From Parasulfuritortus sp. (GTDB taxonomy: Bacteria > Pseudomonadota > Gammaproteobacteria > Burkholderiales > Thiobacillaceae), in contig JARLJM010000106.1 of assembly GCA_031291185.1 (NCBI GenBank), positions 1 to 34,731 of the forward strand: a stretch of 34,731 bases of DNA, given 5' to 3'. The notes beneath the pieces were generated by a model. That model was given only the letters and a program-made list of their open reading frames with translations. It searched no databases and was not told the origin of the DNA. The translations under genes were made by a program, and so were the position numbers. Below, piece after piece: positions 9,601 through 19,473 of the stretch (its first letter is position 1; each line of letters begins with the position of its first letter).

Positions 9601-10617
9601 TCAGCGCCAGACTCCTGCCGGCGGCTCGAACCGATCGACCATGCTGACATAATTGGCCCGGCACACCGCGCCGGGCTCGGTCAGGTTACGCTGACTCATG
9701 CTGCCCTTCAACTGGGCCACAGACTCGTATTCCCGCTCTTCCATCCAGCGGGTCAGACCGGCCAGGATTTCGAACAATCGACCCGGCCCGTGCTGCAGCA
9801 GGCAGGACGCCATGTGCACCACGTCGGCGCCGGCCAGCAGCATCTTGGCCGCATCCTGCCAGGTGTGCACGCCGCCGGTCGCGGCCAGGGTGAGGTTGAC
9901 CCGGCCATGCAGCACGGACAGCCAGCGCAGGCGCAGCAGGGCCTCATCGGAAGTGGACAGGTGAATCCGGTCCGACATGGACAACGGATCGCTCAGCTCG
10001 ATGTCCGGCTGATAGAACCGGTTGAACAGCGACACGCCCCTGGCTCCGGCATATTCGAGTTGCTTGACGAAGTGCGGCAGGGACGAGAAGAACGGCGAAA
10101 GCTTCATGATGATGGGTAGTTTCACCTCGCCGCGCAGTTCGGTCAGCAGGTCGAAATAGCGCCGCTCGACCGATGCGCCCGACTCGGTCATGTCGGCCGC
10201 CACGTGATAGATATTCAGCTCCAGGGCATCGGCACCGGCCGCCTCCAGTTCCCGGCCGAACTCCAGCCAGCCGGACGAAGAAATGCCGTTGAGGCTGGCC
10301 ACCACCGGAATCTCCAGGCTGCGTTTGAGTTTCGTCAGCTGTTCCAGATAGCGCTCGACCATGCCCTTGAACTCGCCCTGATCGGGCATGAAGCCGTCCG
10401 ATTCGGCATGGCCCAGCGTGCTGTTGAGCAGGAAGCGGTCAGCCATGGCGTCCTCGGTGCGGACATCCTCCTCAAACAGCGAATACATGACTATGGCCGC
10501 TGCGCCTGCGTCTTCCAGCTGCCGGGCCATATCAACGTCGTGCGACAGGGGCGAGGCCGACGGGACCAGCGGGTTCTTCAGTTTCAGACCGACGTAGTCT
10601 GTGGAAAGATCGATCAT
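9601..10617 (-). CDS. dihydroorotate dehydrogenase-like FMN protein associated with PFOR
   Basis: A 338-residue TIM-barrel flavoprotein of the dihydroorotate-dehydrogenase-like group. It starts MIDLSTDYVGLKLKNPLVPS, typical of this group. The substrate-site motif NxSCPN of true PyrD enzymes is not present; the matching region reads LNIYHVAAD, so the catalytic Cys/Ser is missing. It is therefore unlikely to be PyrD. Homologues are often annotated next to nifJ, and here the ATG comes one base after the nifJ stop, indicating translational coupling. A flavin-dependent role linked to PFOR or ferredoxin electron flow is an inference. No signal peptide or iron-sulfur cysteine motif is visible, so it should be cytosolic. 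Confidence 0.85.
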   Translation of the reverse strand: MIDLSTDYVGLKLKNPLVPSASPLSHDVDMARQLEDAGAAAIVMYSLFEEDVRTEDAMADRFLLNSTLGHAESDGFMPDQGEFKGMVERYLEQLTKLKRSLEIPVVASLNGISSSGWLEFGRELEAAGADALELNIYHVAADMTESGASVERRYFDLLTELRGEVKLPIIMKLSPFFSSLPHFVKQLEYAGARGVSLFNRFYQPDIELSDPLSMSDRIHLSTSDEALLRLRWLSVLHGRVNLTLAATGGVHTWQDAAKMLLAGADVVHMASCLLQHGPGRLFEILAGLTRWMEEREYESVAQLKGSMSQRNLTEPGAVCRANYVSMVDRFEPPAGVWR

Positions 10618-10618
10618 C

Positions 10619-13600
10619 TCAGTCTCCTGTCTTCGGTTCGTTGGCGAGGCCCGCGGCCATGCCCTGATAGCCGCTGAAACGGCGGGTCACCTCGGCCTGG
10701 GCGGCTTCGGCCAGCCTGGCCGCCGTCTCGGGATGGCTGCGCGCCAGCATGGCGAAGCGGGTCTCCGAGTCCATGAAGGTCTTGAGCGGTACGCTGGGCG
10801 GCGCCGAATCAAGCCGGAACGGATTGACGCCGCTGGCCTCCATGCGCGGGTCGTAGCGGAACAGCGGCCAATGACCGGTTTTGACCGCCATATCCTGCTG
10901 GCGCAGGTTGTAGAGCATGTCCACGCCATGGGCGATGCAGGGACTGTAGGCGATGATCAGGGACGGGCCGGGATAGGCCTCGGCCTCGTGGAACACCTTG
11001 AGTGTCTGCACGTCCTTGGCGCCATAGGCGACGTGGGCGACATAGACATGGCCGTAATCCATGGCCAGCTTGCCCAGATCCTTCTTGGCCGTGACCTTGC
11101 CGCCGGCCGAGAACTTGGCCACGGCGCCGATCGGCGTCGCCTTCGAGGTCTGGCCGCCGGTGTTGGAATAGACCTCGGTGTCGAGGACCAGGATATTGAC
11201 GTCGTAGGGCTGGGCCAGGACGTGGTCGAGTCCGCCGTAGCCGATGTCATAGGCCCAGCCGTCGCCGCCGATGATCCAGACGCTGCGCCGGATCAGCCAT
11301 TCGGCCACAGCGGCCAGTTCGGCGGCACGCGGATGGGTCGAGGTCTTCAGCTTGTCGAGCAGGATGGCGACCCGCTTGCGCTGCTCATGGAGACCGGACT
11401 CTTCGCGCTGCTCCGCGGCGACCAGGGCGTCGGCCAGATCGGCGCCGATGCCGTCGGCCATTTCACGGACCAGGGCCTTGGCGTAGTCCATCTGATGGTC
11501 GGCCGCCAGACGCATGCCCAGGCCGAATTCGGCGTTGTCCTCGAACAGCGAGTTGGACCAGGCCGGTCCCTGTCCCGCCGCATTGGTGGTGTAGGGCGTG
11601 GTCGGCAGATTGCCGCCGTAGATCGAGGAACAGCCGGTGGCGTTGGCGATCAGCATCCGGTCGCCGAACAGTTGGGTAGCCAGCCGGATATACGGCGTCT
11701 CGCCACAGCCGGCACAGGCGCCGGAATACTCGAACAGGGAATCGAGCAGCATGGAGCCGGGGATGGTGGTGTGCTTGACCGCGCCCCGGTCGAACTCGGG
11801 CTGGGCCAGGAAATACTCCAGGTTGGCGCTTTCCTGATCGCGCAGTTCAGGCGTGATCGGCACCATGTTGACGGCCAGCCGCGAGACGTTGGACTTGTCG
11901 TGGATCGGGCAGGCCTCGACGCAGTCGCCGCAACCGGTGCAATCCTCCGCCGCCACCTGATAGCTGATGTGGGTGCCGGGCGGATAGTCCTTGCTCCGGG
12001 CCGGCACGTGCTTGAAGCTGGCCGGCGCGTCCGCCAGCGACTCGCCGACGAAGGCCCGGGCGCGGATGGCAGTATGCGGACAGACGAAGACGCACTTGCC
12101 GCACTGGGTACACAGATCGGCCTCCCAGACTGGTATGGCCAGAGCGATGTTGCGCTTCTCGTACTTGGCGGTGCCGACCGGGAAGGTGCCGTCGACCGGC
12201 ATCATCGACACCGGCAGGCTGTCGCCCAGGCCCAGATAGATCGGCAACGTGACATCGCGCACGAAGTCGGGCAGCTTGCTCCTGGCCATGGCATGGCTCA
12301 GGGCCGGAATCTCGCCGGCGCCCTCGCCCGCCGGCACGTCGATCTGGCGCAGGTGTTCCAGCGTCTTGTCGATGGCCGTGAAGTTGAGATCGGCCAGCCG
12401 CTTGCTCTTGCGGCCATAGGTCTTTTCCACCGCATGCTTGATCGCGTCGATGGCCTGCTCGCGGGGCAGGATGCCGGAGATGGCGAAGAAGCAGGTCTGC
12501 ATGATGGTGTTGATCCGCCGCCCCATGCCAGCCGCTTCCGCCACCTGGTAGGCGTCGATGGCGAACAGGCGCAGCTTCTTCTTCTGGATCTGCATCTGCA
12601 TGCGGACTGGCAGGCTGGCCCAGACGTCCGCTGCCGGGGTATTGAGCAGGAACACGCCGCCCGGTGCGGCATGGTCGAGCAGGTCGTAACGCTCGACGAA
12701 CACGGTCTGGTGACAGGCCACGAACTGGGCCATGTCGGGCTCGACCAGATAGGCGGAGCGGATCTTCTCCGGACCGAAACGCAGGTGGGAGATGGTCACC
12801 GCGCCCGACTTCTTGGAGTCGTAGACGAAATAGCCCTGGGCATACAAGTCGGTGGCCTCGCCGATGATCTTGATCGAGTTCTTGTTGGCCGACACGGTGC
12901 CGTCCGAACCCAGGCCCCAGAACAGCGCCGACTGGCAGTTGCGCGCGGCATCGGTGCGGAAATCCGGGTCCCAGGCCAGGGACAGGTTGGACACGTCGTC
13001 GTTGATGCCGACCGTGAATTCGTTCCGGCCGAATGGCGCAACCAGGCCATCAAACACCGACTTGACCATGCCCGGCGTGAACTCCTTGCTGCCCAGGCCA
13101 TAACGCCCGCCGATCACGCGCGGCAGGGCGCGTCCGGTCGCGGTCGCCTGAGCCAGGGTGGTCAGCACGTCCTTGTACAGTGGCTCGCCGTCCGCGCCCG
13201 GCTCCTTGGTCCGGTCTAGCACCGCGATGGATGTTGCGCTGGCCGGCAAGGCCGCCAGGAAATCCGCCGCCGACCAGGGCCGGTACAACCTGACCTTGAG
13301 CAGTCCGACCTTCTCGCCGCGCTCAGTCAGGTGCTGCACGGTTTCCTCGACTGTCTCGGCGCCGGAGCCCATCATCACGATGACCCGCTCCGCGTCAGGC
13401 GCGCCGACGTAGTCGAACAACCGGTAACGCCGGCCGGTCAGTTGCTCGAACCGGTCCATGGCCCGCTGCACGATGGCGGGGAAGGCCGTGTAATAGGGGT
13501 TGCAGCGTTCGCGGCTCTGGAAAAAGACGTCCGGATTCTGCGAAGTGCCGCGGATCACCGGATGCTCCGGCGACAGGGCGCGACCACGATGGGCCGAGAC

Positions 13601-14200
13601 CAGTTCCTGATCGATCATGGCCCGGATCACGTCATTCTCGACCGCGTCGATCTTGCTCACCTCGTGCGAGGTACGGAAACCGTCGAAGAAGTGCAGCACC
13701 GGGACGCGCCCTTCCAGCGTCGCGGCCTGGGCGATCAGGGCGAAGTCCTGCGCCTCCTGTACGCTGCCCGAGGCCAGCATGGCGAAGCCGGTGGCGCGGC
13801 AAGCCATCACATCGCTGTGGTCGCCGAAGATCGACAGGGCATGGCTGGCCAGGGCACGGGCCGAGACGTGCAGGACCAGCGAGGTCAGTTCGCCGGCGAT
13901 CTTGTACATGTTGGGGATGAACAGCAGCAGGCCCTGGCTGGCGGTGAAACTGGTGGCCAGGGCGCCGCCGGTCAGCGCGCCATGCAAGGTGCCGGCGGCG
14001 CCGCCCTCGCTCTGCATCTCGATCACCCGGGGCACGGCCCCCCACAGGTTGGGCAGGGACTTGGCCGCCCATTCGTCGGCCCATTCGCCCATATTGGACG
14101 ACGGGGTGATGGGATAGATCGCGATCACTTCGCTGACCTGATAGGCCATGCGGGCCGTAGCTTCGTTGCCGTCGATCATCAGTGTCGGTTTATTGCTCAT
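10619..14200 (-). CDS. nifJ: pyruvate:ferredoxin (flavodoxin) oxidoreductase, single-chain
   Basis: This 1193-residue homodimer-type PFOR oxidises pyruvate with CoA to acetyl-CoA and CO2, reducing ferredoxin or flavodoxin in the cytosol. The order is: the pyrimidine-binding domain opening with the AIYPITPSS motif (about 27-35), the transketolase C-like and CoA regions, then a ferredoxin-like domain with two [4Fe-4S] motifs, CTQCGKCVFVCP (near 698) and CTGCGDCVEACP (near 753). The proximal-cluster CAGCGETPY follows near 826. The thiamine-diphosphate site is GGDGWAYDIGYGG (near 980) with SNTGGQTSKATP (near 1015). All key cysteines are present. The ATG at 14200 has a GAAGAGG ribosome site. It lies 46 nt after the ATPase D gene and is coupled to the flavoprotein gene. 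It implies an anaerobic or microaerobic phase of metabolism. Confidence 0.96.
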   Translation of the reverse strand: MSNKPTLMIDGNEATARMAYQVSEVIAIYPITPSSNMGEWADEWAAKSLPNLWGAVPRVIEMQSEGGAAGTLHGALTGGALATSFTASQGLLLFIPNMYKIAGELTSLVLHVSARALASHALSIFGDHSDVMACRATGFAMLASGSVQEAQDFALIAQAATLEGRVPVLHFFDGFRTSHEVSKIDAVENDVIRAMIDQELVSAHRGRALSPEHPVIRGTSQNPDVFFQSRERCNPYYTAFPAIVQRAMDRFEQLTGRRYRLFDYVGAPDAERVIVMMGSGAETVEETVQHLTERGEKVGLLKVRLYRPWSAADFLAALPASATSIAVLDRTKEPGADGEPLYKDVLTTLAQATATGRALPRVIGGRYGLGSKEFTPGMVKSVFDGLVAPFGRNEFTVGINDDVSNLSLAWDPDFRTDAARNCQSALFWGLGSDGTVSANKNSIKIIGEATDLYAQGYFVYDSKKSGAVTISHLRFGPEKIRSAYLVEPDMAQFVACHQTVFVERYDLLDHAAPGGVFLLNTPAADVWASLPVRMQMQIQKKKLRLFAIDAYQVAEAAGMGRRINTIMQTCFFAISGILPREQAIDAIKHAVEKTYGRKSKRLADLNFTAIDKTLEHLRQIDVPAGEGAGEIPALSHAMARSKLPDFVRDVTLPIYLGLGDSLPVSMMPVDGTFPVGTAKYEKRNIALAIPVWEADLCTQCGKCVFVCPHTAIRARAFVGESLADAPASFKHVPARSKDYPPGTHISYQVAAEDCTGCGDCVEACPIHDKSNVSRLAVNMVPITPELRDQESANLEYFLAQPEFDRGAVKHTTIPGSMLLDSLFEYSGACAGCGETPYIRLATQLFGDRMLIANATGCSSIYGGNLPTTPYTTNAAGQGPAWSNSLFEDNAEFGLGMRLAADHQMDYAKALVREMADGIGADLADALVAAEQREESGLHEQRKRVAILLDKLKTSTHPRAAELAAVAEWLIRRSVWIIGGDGWAYDIGYGGLDHVLAQPYDVNILVLDTEVYSNTGGQTSKATPIGAVAKFSAGGKVTAKKDLGKLAMDYGHVYVAHVAYGAKDVQTLKVFHEAEAYPGPSLIIAYSPCIAHGVDMLYNLRQQDMAVKTGHWPLFRYDPRMEASGVNPFRLDSAPPSVPLKTFMDSETRFAMLARSHPETAARLAEAAQAEVTRRFSGYQGMAAGLANEPKTGD

Positions 14201-14246
14201 TGCATACCTCTTCCAGTGGACCAGCTTCGCTCATGCTTGCGTAAAT

Positions 14247-14897
14247 CTACTTTGGACCTGTTTCAGTTTGCCACATACCCTGATTGCCGCGTGCCGCCAG
14301 CATCTTGACCTGAAACAGGGTATTGCGCTCGTCTTCTTCCAGCGTAGACCGGATGTAATGCACCGTCGCGCGGTAGCGGGGGATGATGTTGTGCTTCAGG
14401 GCATTGACCCGCATCCGGGTTTTGCGGCTGGCTGCCAGCAGACGCCAGAGCGCGTTCTCCGCCTCGCCCAGCCGGGCCAGGGTGAGCGTCAGCCGTTGCA
14501 ACCGCAGCCGGGCCTCGTCGAAACTCGGATCGGTCCACATCAGGCCGACCGGCTGCAAGGGCAGCGGCTCCACTTCGACGCTGGGATATTCCACCCCGAC
14601 GCTGGAGCGGGCCAGTATCTTCAGCCGCACCGCCGGCTTCAGCCCGACCGCGGCCTGACGCAGCATCTGGCCCCCCATGCGCATGTGCACGATCCCCAGC
14701 CAGCGGTAGGCTTCGGCCAGCTCGGCGGTGGTCTGGGCACGCAGTTCGCGGTATTGCCTGAGCCGGTCGTAGACCAGCCGGGTAAGCAGGTCGCGCTTCT
14801 TTTCCAGCATGGTCTGGCCCTGCTCCAGAAACCGCGCCTGGCGGCCGACCTGGAGCAGCGCACTCTTCGTGGGTGGGACAGGGAGACGGGATTTCAT
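14247..14897 (-). CDS. ntpD: V/A-type ATPase subunit D (central shaft)
   Basis: The 216-residue protein forms the central rotor stalk of the V/A-type ATPase. The N-terminus [30 protein letters not shown] is spread over about residues 9-41 and is the family hallmark. Long amphipathic helices at both ends suit the antiparallel coiled coil inside the A3B3 head. The C-terminal helix contains [15 protein letters not shown], also typical. Its ATG overlaps the B-subunit stop (ATGA). It is the last ATPase gene of the run, and nifJ follows after 46 nt. Confidence 0.93.
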   Translation of the reverse strand: MKSRLPVPPTKSALLQVGRQARFLEQGQTMLEKKRDLLTRLVYDRLRQYRELRAQTTAELAEAYRWLGIVHMRMGGQMLRQAAVGLKPAVRLKILARSSVGVEYPSVEVEPLPLQPVGLMWTDPSFDEARLRLQRLTLTLARLGEAENALWRLLAASRKTRMRVNALKHNIIPRYRATVHYIRSTLEEDERNTLFQVKMLAARGNQGMWQTETGPK

Positions 14898-16279
14898 GAT
14901 CGGTTCTGCCGGTGATACTTGGCCAGCTCTGCCTCGCTCACCCGGGTCAGCACCTCAAGCGGCAGCATGGACAACAAGTCCCAGGCCAGATCGAGCGTGG
15001 CGTAGACATCCCTTTCCTCCTCCTCACCCTGGCCGACAAAACGGCGCTCGAAGGCCTCGGCGAATTGCAGATAGCGGCGGTCGCCCTCGGACAGATCCTC
15101 CGCCCCGATGATGGCCGCCAGGCCGCGCACCTCCAGCGCCTTGGCATAGCTGGCAAACAGCTGGCTGGCGACGCGGGGATGATCCTCGCGGGTGAAGTCG
15201 CCGCCGATGCCGTCCTTCATCAAGCGGGACAGCGACGGCAGCACCGAGATCGGCGGATAGACCCCCTGGGCATGGAGTTCGCGCGACAGCACGATCTGGC
15301 CCTCGGTGATGTAGCCGGTCAGGTCCGGGATGGGATGGGTGATGTCGTCCGACGGCATCGACAGAACCGGAATCAGGGTAATCGAACCGGGCCGGTTCTT
15401 GATCCGTCCGGCCCGCTCGTACAGCTCGGCCAGGTCGGAATAGAGATAACCGGGATAGCCCTTGCGCGCCGGCACGTCGCCACGCAGCACCGCCACCTCG
15501 CGCAGCGCCTCGGCGTAGGCGGTCATGTCGGTCATCACCACCAGCACATGGTGGTCCAGCTCGAAAGCCAGGTACTCGGCCGCAGTCAGCGCCGCCCGCG
15601 GCGTCAGCAGGCGCTCGATCACCGGCTCGTCGGCCAGGTTGAGGAACATCACCAGCCGCTCCAGCGCCCCGCTTTCCTCGAAACTCTCCTGGAAGAAGCG
15701 GGCATCCTGGCTGCTTACCCCGAAGGCGGCGAACACCACCACGAATTCCGACCCCGACTCGCCCAGCAACCGGGCCTGGCGGACGATCTGGGCCGCCACC
15801 CGATTGTGCGGCAGGCCGCCGCCGGAAAAGATCGGCAGCTTCTGGCCTCGGGTCAGGCTGTTCATGCCGTCGACCGCGGACAGCCCGGTCTGGATAAACT
15901 CGCGCGGATAGGCCCGCGCCGCCGGATTCAGGGCCGCGCCGTTGATGTCGCGCCGCTGCCCGGACACGATCGGCGGCCGGCCGTCGCGCGGCAGGCCGAC
16001 ACCGTTGAACACCCGGCCGAGGATGTCGCGCGACACCGGCAGGCTGAAGGGCTCGCCCAGGAAACGCACCCAGGTACGTTCCAGATCGAGGTCATCGGTA
16101 CCCTCGAACACCTCGACCAGGACGGCAGCGTCGGACGTGCGGATGACCAGGCCATTGCGCCGGCGTCCGGCATGATCGGTCAGGCTGACCCGAGTCCCGG
16201 CGGCAATACCGGGGACGTTGGCCATGACCAGCAGGCCGCCGCGAACGGAAGAAGCGGTGCGGAATTCGAGGTTTTTCAT
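14894..16279 (-). CDS. ntpB: V/A-type ATPase subunit B (regulatory nucleotide-binding subunit)
   Basis: The 461-residue protein alternates with A in the A3B3 head. It has the beta-barrel N-terminal domain, then the nucleotide-binding domain, in which the P-loop position reads [11 protein letters not shown] instead of GxxxxGKT, as usual for non-catalytic B subunits. The signature [17 protein letters not shown] is visible ([16 protein letters not shown]). Length equals the family norm. The ATG at 16279 overlaps the A-subunit stop by four bases (ATGA), and its own stop overlaps D in the same way, so A, B and D are translationally coupled. Confidence 0.96.
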   Translation of the reverse strand: MKNLEFRTASSVRGGLLVMANVPGIAAGTRVSLTDHAGRRRNGLVIRTSDAAVLVEVFEGTDDLDLERTWVRFLGEPFSLPVSRDILGRVFNGVGLPRDGRPPIVSGQRRDINGAALNPAARAYPREFIQTGLSAVDGMNSLTRGQKLPIFSGGGLPHNRVAAQIVRQARLLGESGSEFVVVFAAFGVSSQDARFFQESFEESGALERLVMFLNLADEPVIERLLTPRAALTAAEYLAFELDHHVLVVMTDMTAYAEALREVAVLRGDVPARKGYPGYLYSDLAELYERAGRIKNRPGSITLIPVLSMPSDDITHPIPDLTGYITEGQIVLSRELHAQGVYPPISVLPSLSRLMKDGIGGDFTREDHPRVASQLFASYAKALEVRGLAAIIGAEDLSEGDRRYLQFAEAFERRFVGQGEEEERDVYATLDLAWDLLSMLPLEVLTRVSEAELAKYHRQNRS

Positions 16280-18069
16280 ATCCCTCGCTCCTGATCTCTG
16301 GAAGTGAGGGGGCTATATTCCAGTTCCAGCCTGGCGAAATCCCCCGTCAACCCGGCGGTCCGCTCCCTCAGCCCGGCCATGTCTGCCGCCCCATAGCGCG
16401 TCTTCCACCTTCGCGCCTCGTGCATCACCGGCAATTCCAGCAGGCGTTGTGCCGGCACCCCGAGCTGCACCAGCTTCATGCCCTGCCCGTAAATGCCCAG
16501 CAGACCGGCCAGCAGCAGATACTGCTTTTCCGGCGAGGCATAACTGTCGACCTCGTCGGTGGCCGACTGCTGCAGCAGCGCCTCCTTGATCAGTTCGGCC
16601 GCTTCCAGTGACCAGCGCTGTTCCGAAGACAGGGCATCGACACCGACCAGATTGACGATGCGGCGCAGTTCCTCGCTTTCCGACAGCAATTCCAGGGCAC
16701 GGGCGCGCGCATCGGCCCAGCCCGGATCGACGTTGTCCGCCCACCAGCGGGCCGCCTGGCCGACGTAGCCGGAGAAGCTTTCCAGCCAGTCGACGGCCGG
16801 GTAGTGACGGGCATCGGCCAGTTCCTTCGACAAGGCCCAGAAGGTCTGGATGATTTCCTTGGTATGGCTGGTCACCGGCTCGGAGAAGTCGCCACCGGGC
16901 GGCGATACCGCGCCGATCAGGGTCACCGAGCCCGATGTCCCGGCCAGCGTCTCGACCCGACCGGCACGTTCGTAGAAGGCCGCCAGTCTTGAGCCGAGAT
17001 AGGCGGGGTAGCCCTCTTCCACCGGCATCTGGCCAAGCCGGCCGGCCACCTCGCGCAGGGCCTCGGCCCAGCGGCTGGTGGAATCGGCGACCATGACCAC
17101 GTCGTAGCCCTGGTCGCGGAAATATTCGGCGATGGTGAGGCCGACGTAGACCGAGGCCTCGCGCGCCACCACCGGCATGTTGGAGGTGTTGGCGACCAGC
17201 AGGGTGCGCTCCATCAGCGGGCGACCCGTGTGTGGGTCGGTCAGCTTGGGCAGCGATTCCAGCACGTCGGTCAGCTCGTTGCCGCGCTCGCCGCAGCCGA
17301 CGTAGATCACGATCTCGGCATTGCACCAGCGGGCGATCTGGTGCTGGAGCATGGTCTTGCCGGCGCCGAAGGGACCGGGGATGGCCGCCTTGCCGCCCTT
17401 GAGCAGCGGGTAGAAGGTATCGAGGATGCGTTGCCCGGTGATCAGCGGCTGCACGGCATGGTCGCGCTGTTTAAACGGGCGCGGGATGCGCACCGGCCAG
17501 CGGTGGCTGAGCGAGAGCTTGCGGATCTCGCCATCGTGCAGCCGAACGCGCGCGATGGTCGCATCGACGTCGTACTCCCCGGCCGGCGCCAGTTCCAGCA
17601 GCACGCCCGAGACATCGGGCGGAACCAGGATGCGGTGCTCGATGCTGGCGGTTTCCTGCACCGTGCCCAGCACGTCGCCGGCATTGAGCAGCCTCCCCGA
17701 CTGATGCTCCTGAATCGGGGTGAAGGTCCATTTCCTGTCCCGGGACAAGGCAGGAACATGGACACCGCGTGCGATGCGGTCGCCGGTGATCCGCCAGATC
17801 TCCTCCAGCGGCCGCTGCACACCATCGAAGATGCCGCCCAGCAGCCCGGGCCCGAGCTCCACCGAAAGCGGATGGCCCAGACCTTCGACCTGCTCGCCCG
17901 GCGCCAGGCCCGTGCTGTCCTCGTAGAGCTGCGCCAGCGCGGTGTCGCCGTCCCGGGCGATCACCTCGCCGACCAGGCCCAGCGCCCCCACCCTGACCTG
18001 TTCGCCCAGGGTCACGCCGGGCAGTTCCATGCGGACCAGCGGACCGTTGATTTCCAGGATCTTTCCCAT
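16276..18069 (-). CDS. ntpA: V/A-type ATPase catalytic subunit A
   Basis: The 597-residue protein hydrolyses or synthesises ATP in the rotary head. The P-loop GPFGAGKT lies near 234-241. It is preceded by the non-homologous insertion that separates V/A-type A subunits from F-type beta (about 115-190). [30 protein letters not shown] and [20 protein letters not shown] are all present as family signatures. The protein is about the usual length (580-600). It starts at the ATG at 18069, six bases after subunit E. Intact motifs argue that the complex is functional. Confidence 0.97.
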   Translation of the reverse strand: MGKILEINGPLVRMELPGVTLGEQVRVGALGLVGEVIARDGDTALAQLYEDSTGLAPGEQVEGLGHPLSVELGPGLLGGIFDGVQRPLEEIWRITGDRIARGVHVPALSRDRKWTFTPIQEHQSGRLLNAGDVLGTVQETASIEHRILVPPDVSGVLLELAPAGEYDVDATIARVRLHDGEIRKLSLSHRWPVRIPRPFKQRDHAVQPLITGQRILDTFYPLLKGGKAAIPGPFGAGKTMLQHQIARWCNAEIVIYVGCGERGNELTDVLESLPKLTDPHTGRPLMERTLLVANTSNMPVVAREASVYVGLTIAEYFRDQGYDVVMVADSTSRWAEALREVAGRLGQMPVEEGYPAYLGSRLAAFYERAGRVETLAGTSGSVTLIGAVSPPGGDFSEPVTSHTKEIIQTFWALSKELADARHYPAVDWLESFSGYVGQAARWWADNVDPGWADARARALELLSESEELRRIVNLVGVDALSSEQRWSLEAAELIKEALLQQSATDEVDSYASPEKQYLLLAGLLGIYGQGMKLVQLGVPAQRLLELPVMHEARRWKTRYGAADMAGLRERTAGLTGDFARLELEYSPLTSRDQERGI

Positions 18070-18075
18070 TTGAGC

Positions 18076-18717
18076 TTATAGCCCTCCCAGTTCCGGCGGA
18101 CCGGCGAACATCCGTTCCATGACCGCGCCGGCCAGCGTCTCGGCCAGCCGCTCCTGCCGTGCCTCGAAGGTCTGGTCGAGACGCGCGCGGTTGTCGGCCA
18201 GCCGCAGGCAGATGCCACCGAGACTGTCGCGGCCATGGCTGATCAGTTCGATCCGCCGCCCGGGTGCGACACGACGGGACAGGTCGTCCCAGATCGGGGT
18301 AAGCAGATTGAGATCGGCATTGTTTACCTCGGCCACCAGGTCGCCCTGCGGCAACCGGCCGACCGCCGCCGCAAGGTAGCCTTCCAGTACGGTCAGGTAA
18401 CGCGCGTGATCGCGGGTCAGATCGACCAGCGCCAGGCGAACGTTGCTCAATGCCGCTTCGGTCAGCGCCCAGCGCAGCCGGTCCAGTTCGGCGGTGAGGC
18501 GGCCTTCCGCCGCCTGCACCTTGCGTCGGACCAGCTTGTCGGCTTCGGCCCGCGCCGACTGCCGCTCCCTGGCTTCCGCCTGCTCGATCCGCTCGGCCGA
18601 TTCCTTGGCGATCCGCTCGCGCGCCGCCTCGGCGTTCTGCAAGCGCTCGCGGGCCAGGCTTTCCGCCTGGTCGAGCAGCGCCTTTTCCAGCTGGCTGATC
18701 TGACGGTCGTTATCCAT
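18076..18717 (-). CDS. ntpE: V/A-type ATPase subunit E (peripheral stalk)
   Basis: The 213-residue protein has a long, charged N-terminal helix (about 1-90, rich in Glu, Arg, Ala) for pairing with subunit H/G, and a globular C-terminal domain. The segment LISHGRDSLGGICLRLADNRARLDQTFEARQERL (about 158-191) carries the family GG-and-D/N pattern before the terminal helix. It joins the peripheral stalk to the head. Its start at 18717 overlaps the end of subunit F by 8 bases. The sequence is low in similarity to reference E subunits, but operon position supports the call. Confidence 0.85.
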   Translation of the reverse strand: MDNDRQISQLEKALLDQAESLARERLQNAEAARERIAKESAERIEQAEARERQSARAEADKLVRRKVQAAEGRLTAELDRLRWALTEAALSNVRLALVDLTRDHARYLTVLEGYLAAAVGRLPQGDLVAEVNNADLNLLTPIWDDLSRRVAPGRRIELISHGRDSLGGICLRLADNRARLDQTFEARQERLAETLAGAVMERMFAGPPELGGL

Positions 18718-19045
18718 GTTCTTTCAACGCTTCCCCGCCCAATATCGCCCGCACCACCTCGTCCACGACCGGCGCGTAGGACGCAGGGGCCGACAGGGGC
18801 GGCAATTCGGTCACCACGATGCGGCCGCCTTCATTGCGCAGTCGTCTCAGCCACTCGCCGTCGCCCCGCGCCAGATCGGCTTCGAGCAGAACCAGCGCGG
18901 CATTGCCCGAAGCCCACAGCTCGGCCAGCACGGCCTCCACTCCAGCCTGATCGACGTCCGGATGCACCTCCGCTCCGATCAGGCTGAAGCCTTCGGCCAG
19001 GCCGGCGCTGCCCAGCACCACCAGGCGGGCGGCGGTCTCGGTCAC
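18710..19045 (-). CDS. V/A-type ATPase subunit F
   Basis: The 111-residue protein is short and Rossmann-like, as for the central-stalk F subunit: a VVLGSAGLAEGFSLIGAEV opening (about 9-27) and a VVTELPPL strand near 77. The start is a GTG at 19045 that overlaps the K stop (GTGA), which supports this start. F binds D in the rotor shaft. Similarity is recognised mainly from the LAEGFSLIGAEV motif, the length and the operon position. Confidence 0.82.
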   Translation of the reverse strand: MTETAARLVVLGSAGLAEGFSLIGAEVHPDVDQAGVEAVLAELWASGNAALVLLEADLARGDGEWLRRLRNEGGRIVVTELPPLSAPASYAPVVDEVVRAILGGEALKEHG

Positions 19046-19473
19046 AGCTTGCCCAGCATCAGTATCGACATCACCAGACCGTAGATCGCGATCCCCTCCG
19101 CCAGACCGAGATAGACCAGGGTACGGCCGAACATATCCGGTTTCTCGGCGATCACCGCCAGCGCCGCCGAGCCGACCGGACCCAGAGCCATCGCGGCCGC
19201 AATGGCGGCCAGCCCAGTCGGCAGGCCGATGCCGATCAGGGCCAGTCCGTGGCCCAGGGTGATTTCGCGGGCCGGCGCCGCCACATCCTGCGCCATGGCC
19301 TGCTCCACGCCCAGGAACATCACGCCGGCCAGGGCCAGCGCGAACAAGGCCAGGTTGGCCAGGACGCCCAGCTTCAACCAGGGCGGCGGCGCCTTGCGCC
19401 AGAGTTCAAGATAGACGCCAGCGGCAATCAGACCCGCCACGCACAGGCCCATCAGGGCGACCAGGATGCTCAT
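19042..19473 (-). CDS. ntpK: V/A-type ATPase subunit K (membrane rotor ring) with extra N-terminal membrane region
   Basis: The 143-residue proteolipid forms the ion-translocating ring. The last ~75 residues are a canonical helical hairpin: LIGIGLPTGLAAIAAAM and LVYLGLAEGIAIYGLVM, the Glu of LAEG being the ion carrier. Before it lie two further hydrophobic segments (about 3-22 and 35-57) and a linker ending AMAQDVAAPA. These resemble neither ring hairpin and partly resemble a signal peptide. The Gln found beside the Na+ site of the Enterococcus ring is not visible in the first hairpin helix, so proton coupling is more likely (inference). The start at 19473 is set by the ATGA overlap with subunit I; a longer in-frame reading upstream is an antisense artefact inside the I gene. 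Confidence 0.9.
   Translation of the reverse strand: MSILVALMGLCVAGLIAAGVYLELWRKAPPPWLKLGVLANLALFALALAGVMFLGVEQAMAQDVAAPAREITLGHGLALIGIGLPTGLAAIAAAMALGPVGSAALAVIAEKPDMFGRTLVYLGLAEGIAIYGLVMSILMLGKL

Noticed and set aside
9601..10617. Calling the flavoprotein gene pyrD
   Set aside because: It lacks the catalytic Cys/Ser loop motif of dihydroorotate dehydrogenases and is coupled to nifJ rather than to pyrimidine genes.
10601..13219. 872-codon plus-strand ORF opposite nifJ
   Set aside because: Shadow of the PFOR gene: low-complexity Gly/His/Asp-rich translation without motifs, whereas the minus strand has complete PFOR signatures.
14912..16294. 460-codon plus-strand ORF opposite ATPase subunit B
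   Set aside because: Mirror of the ntpB frame; its composition is typical of antisense translation.
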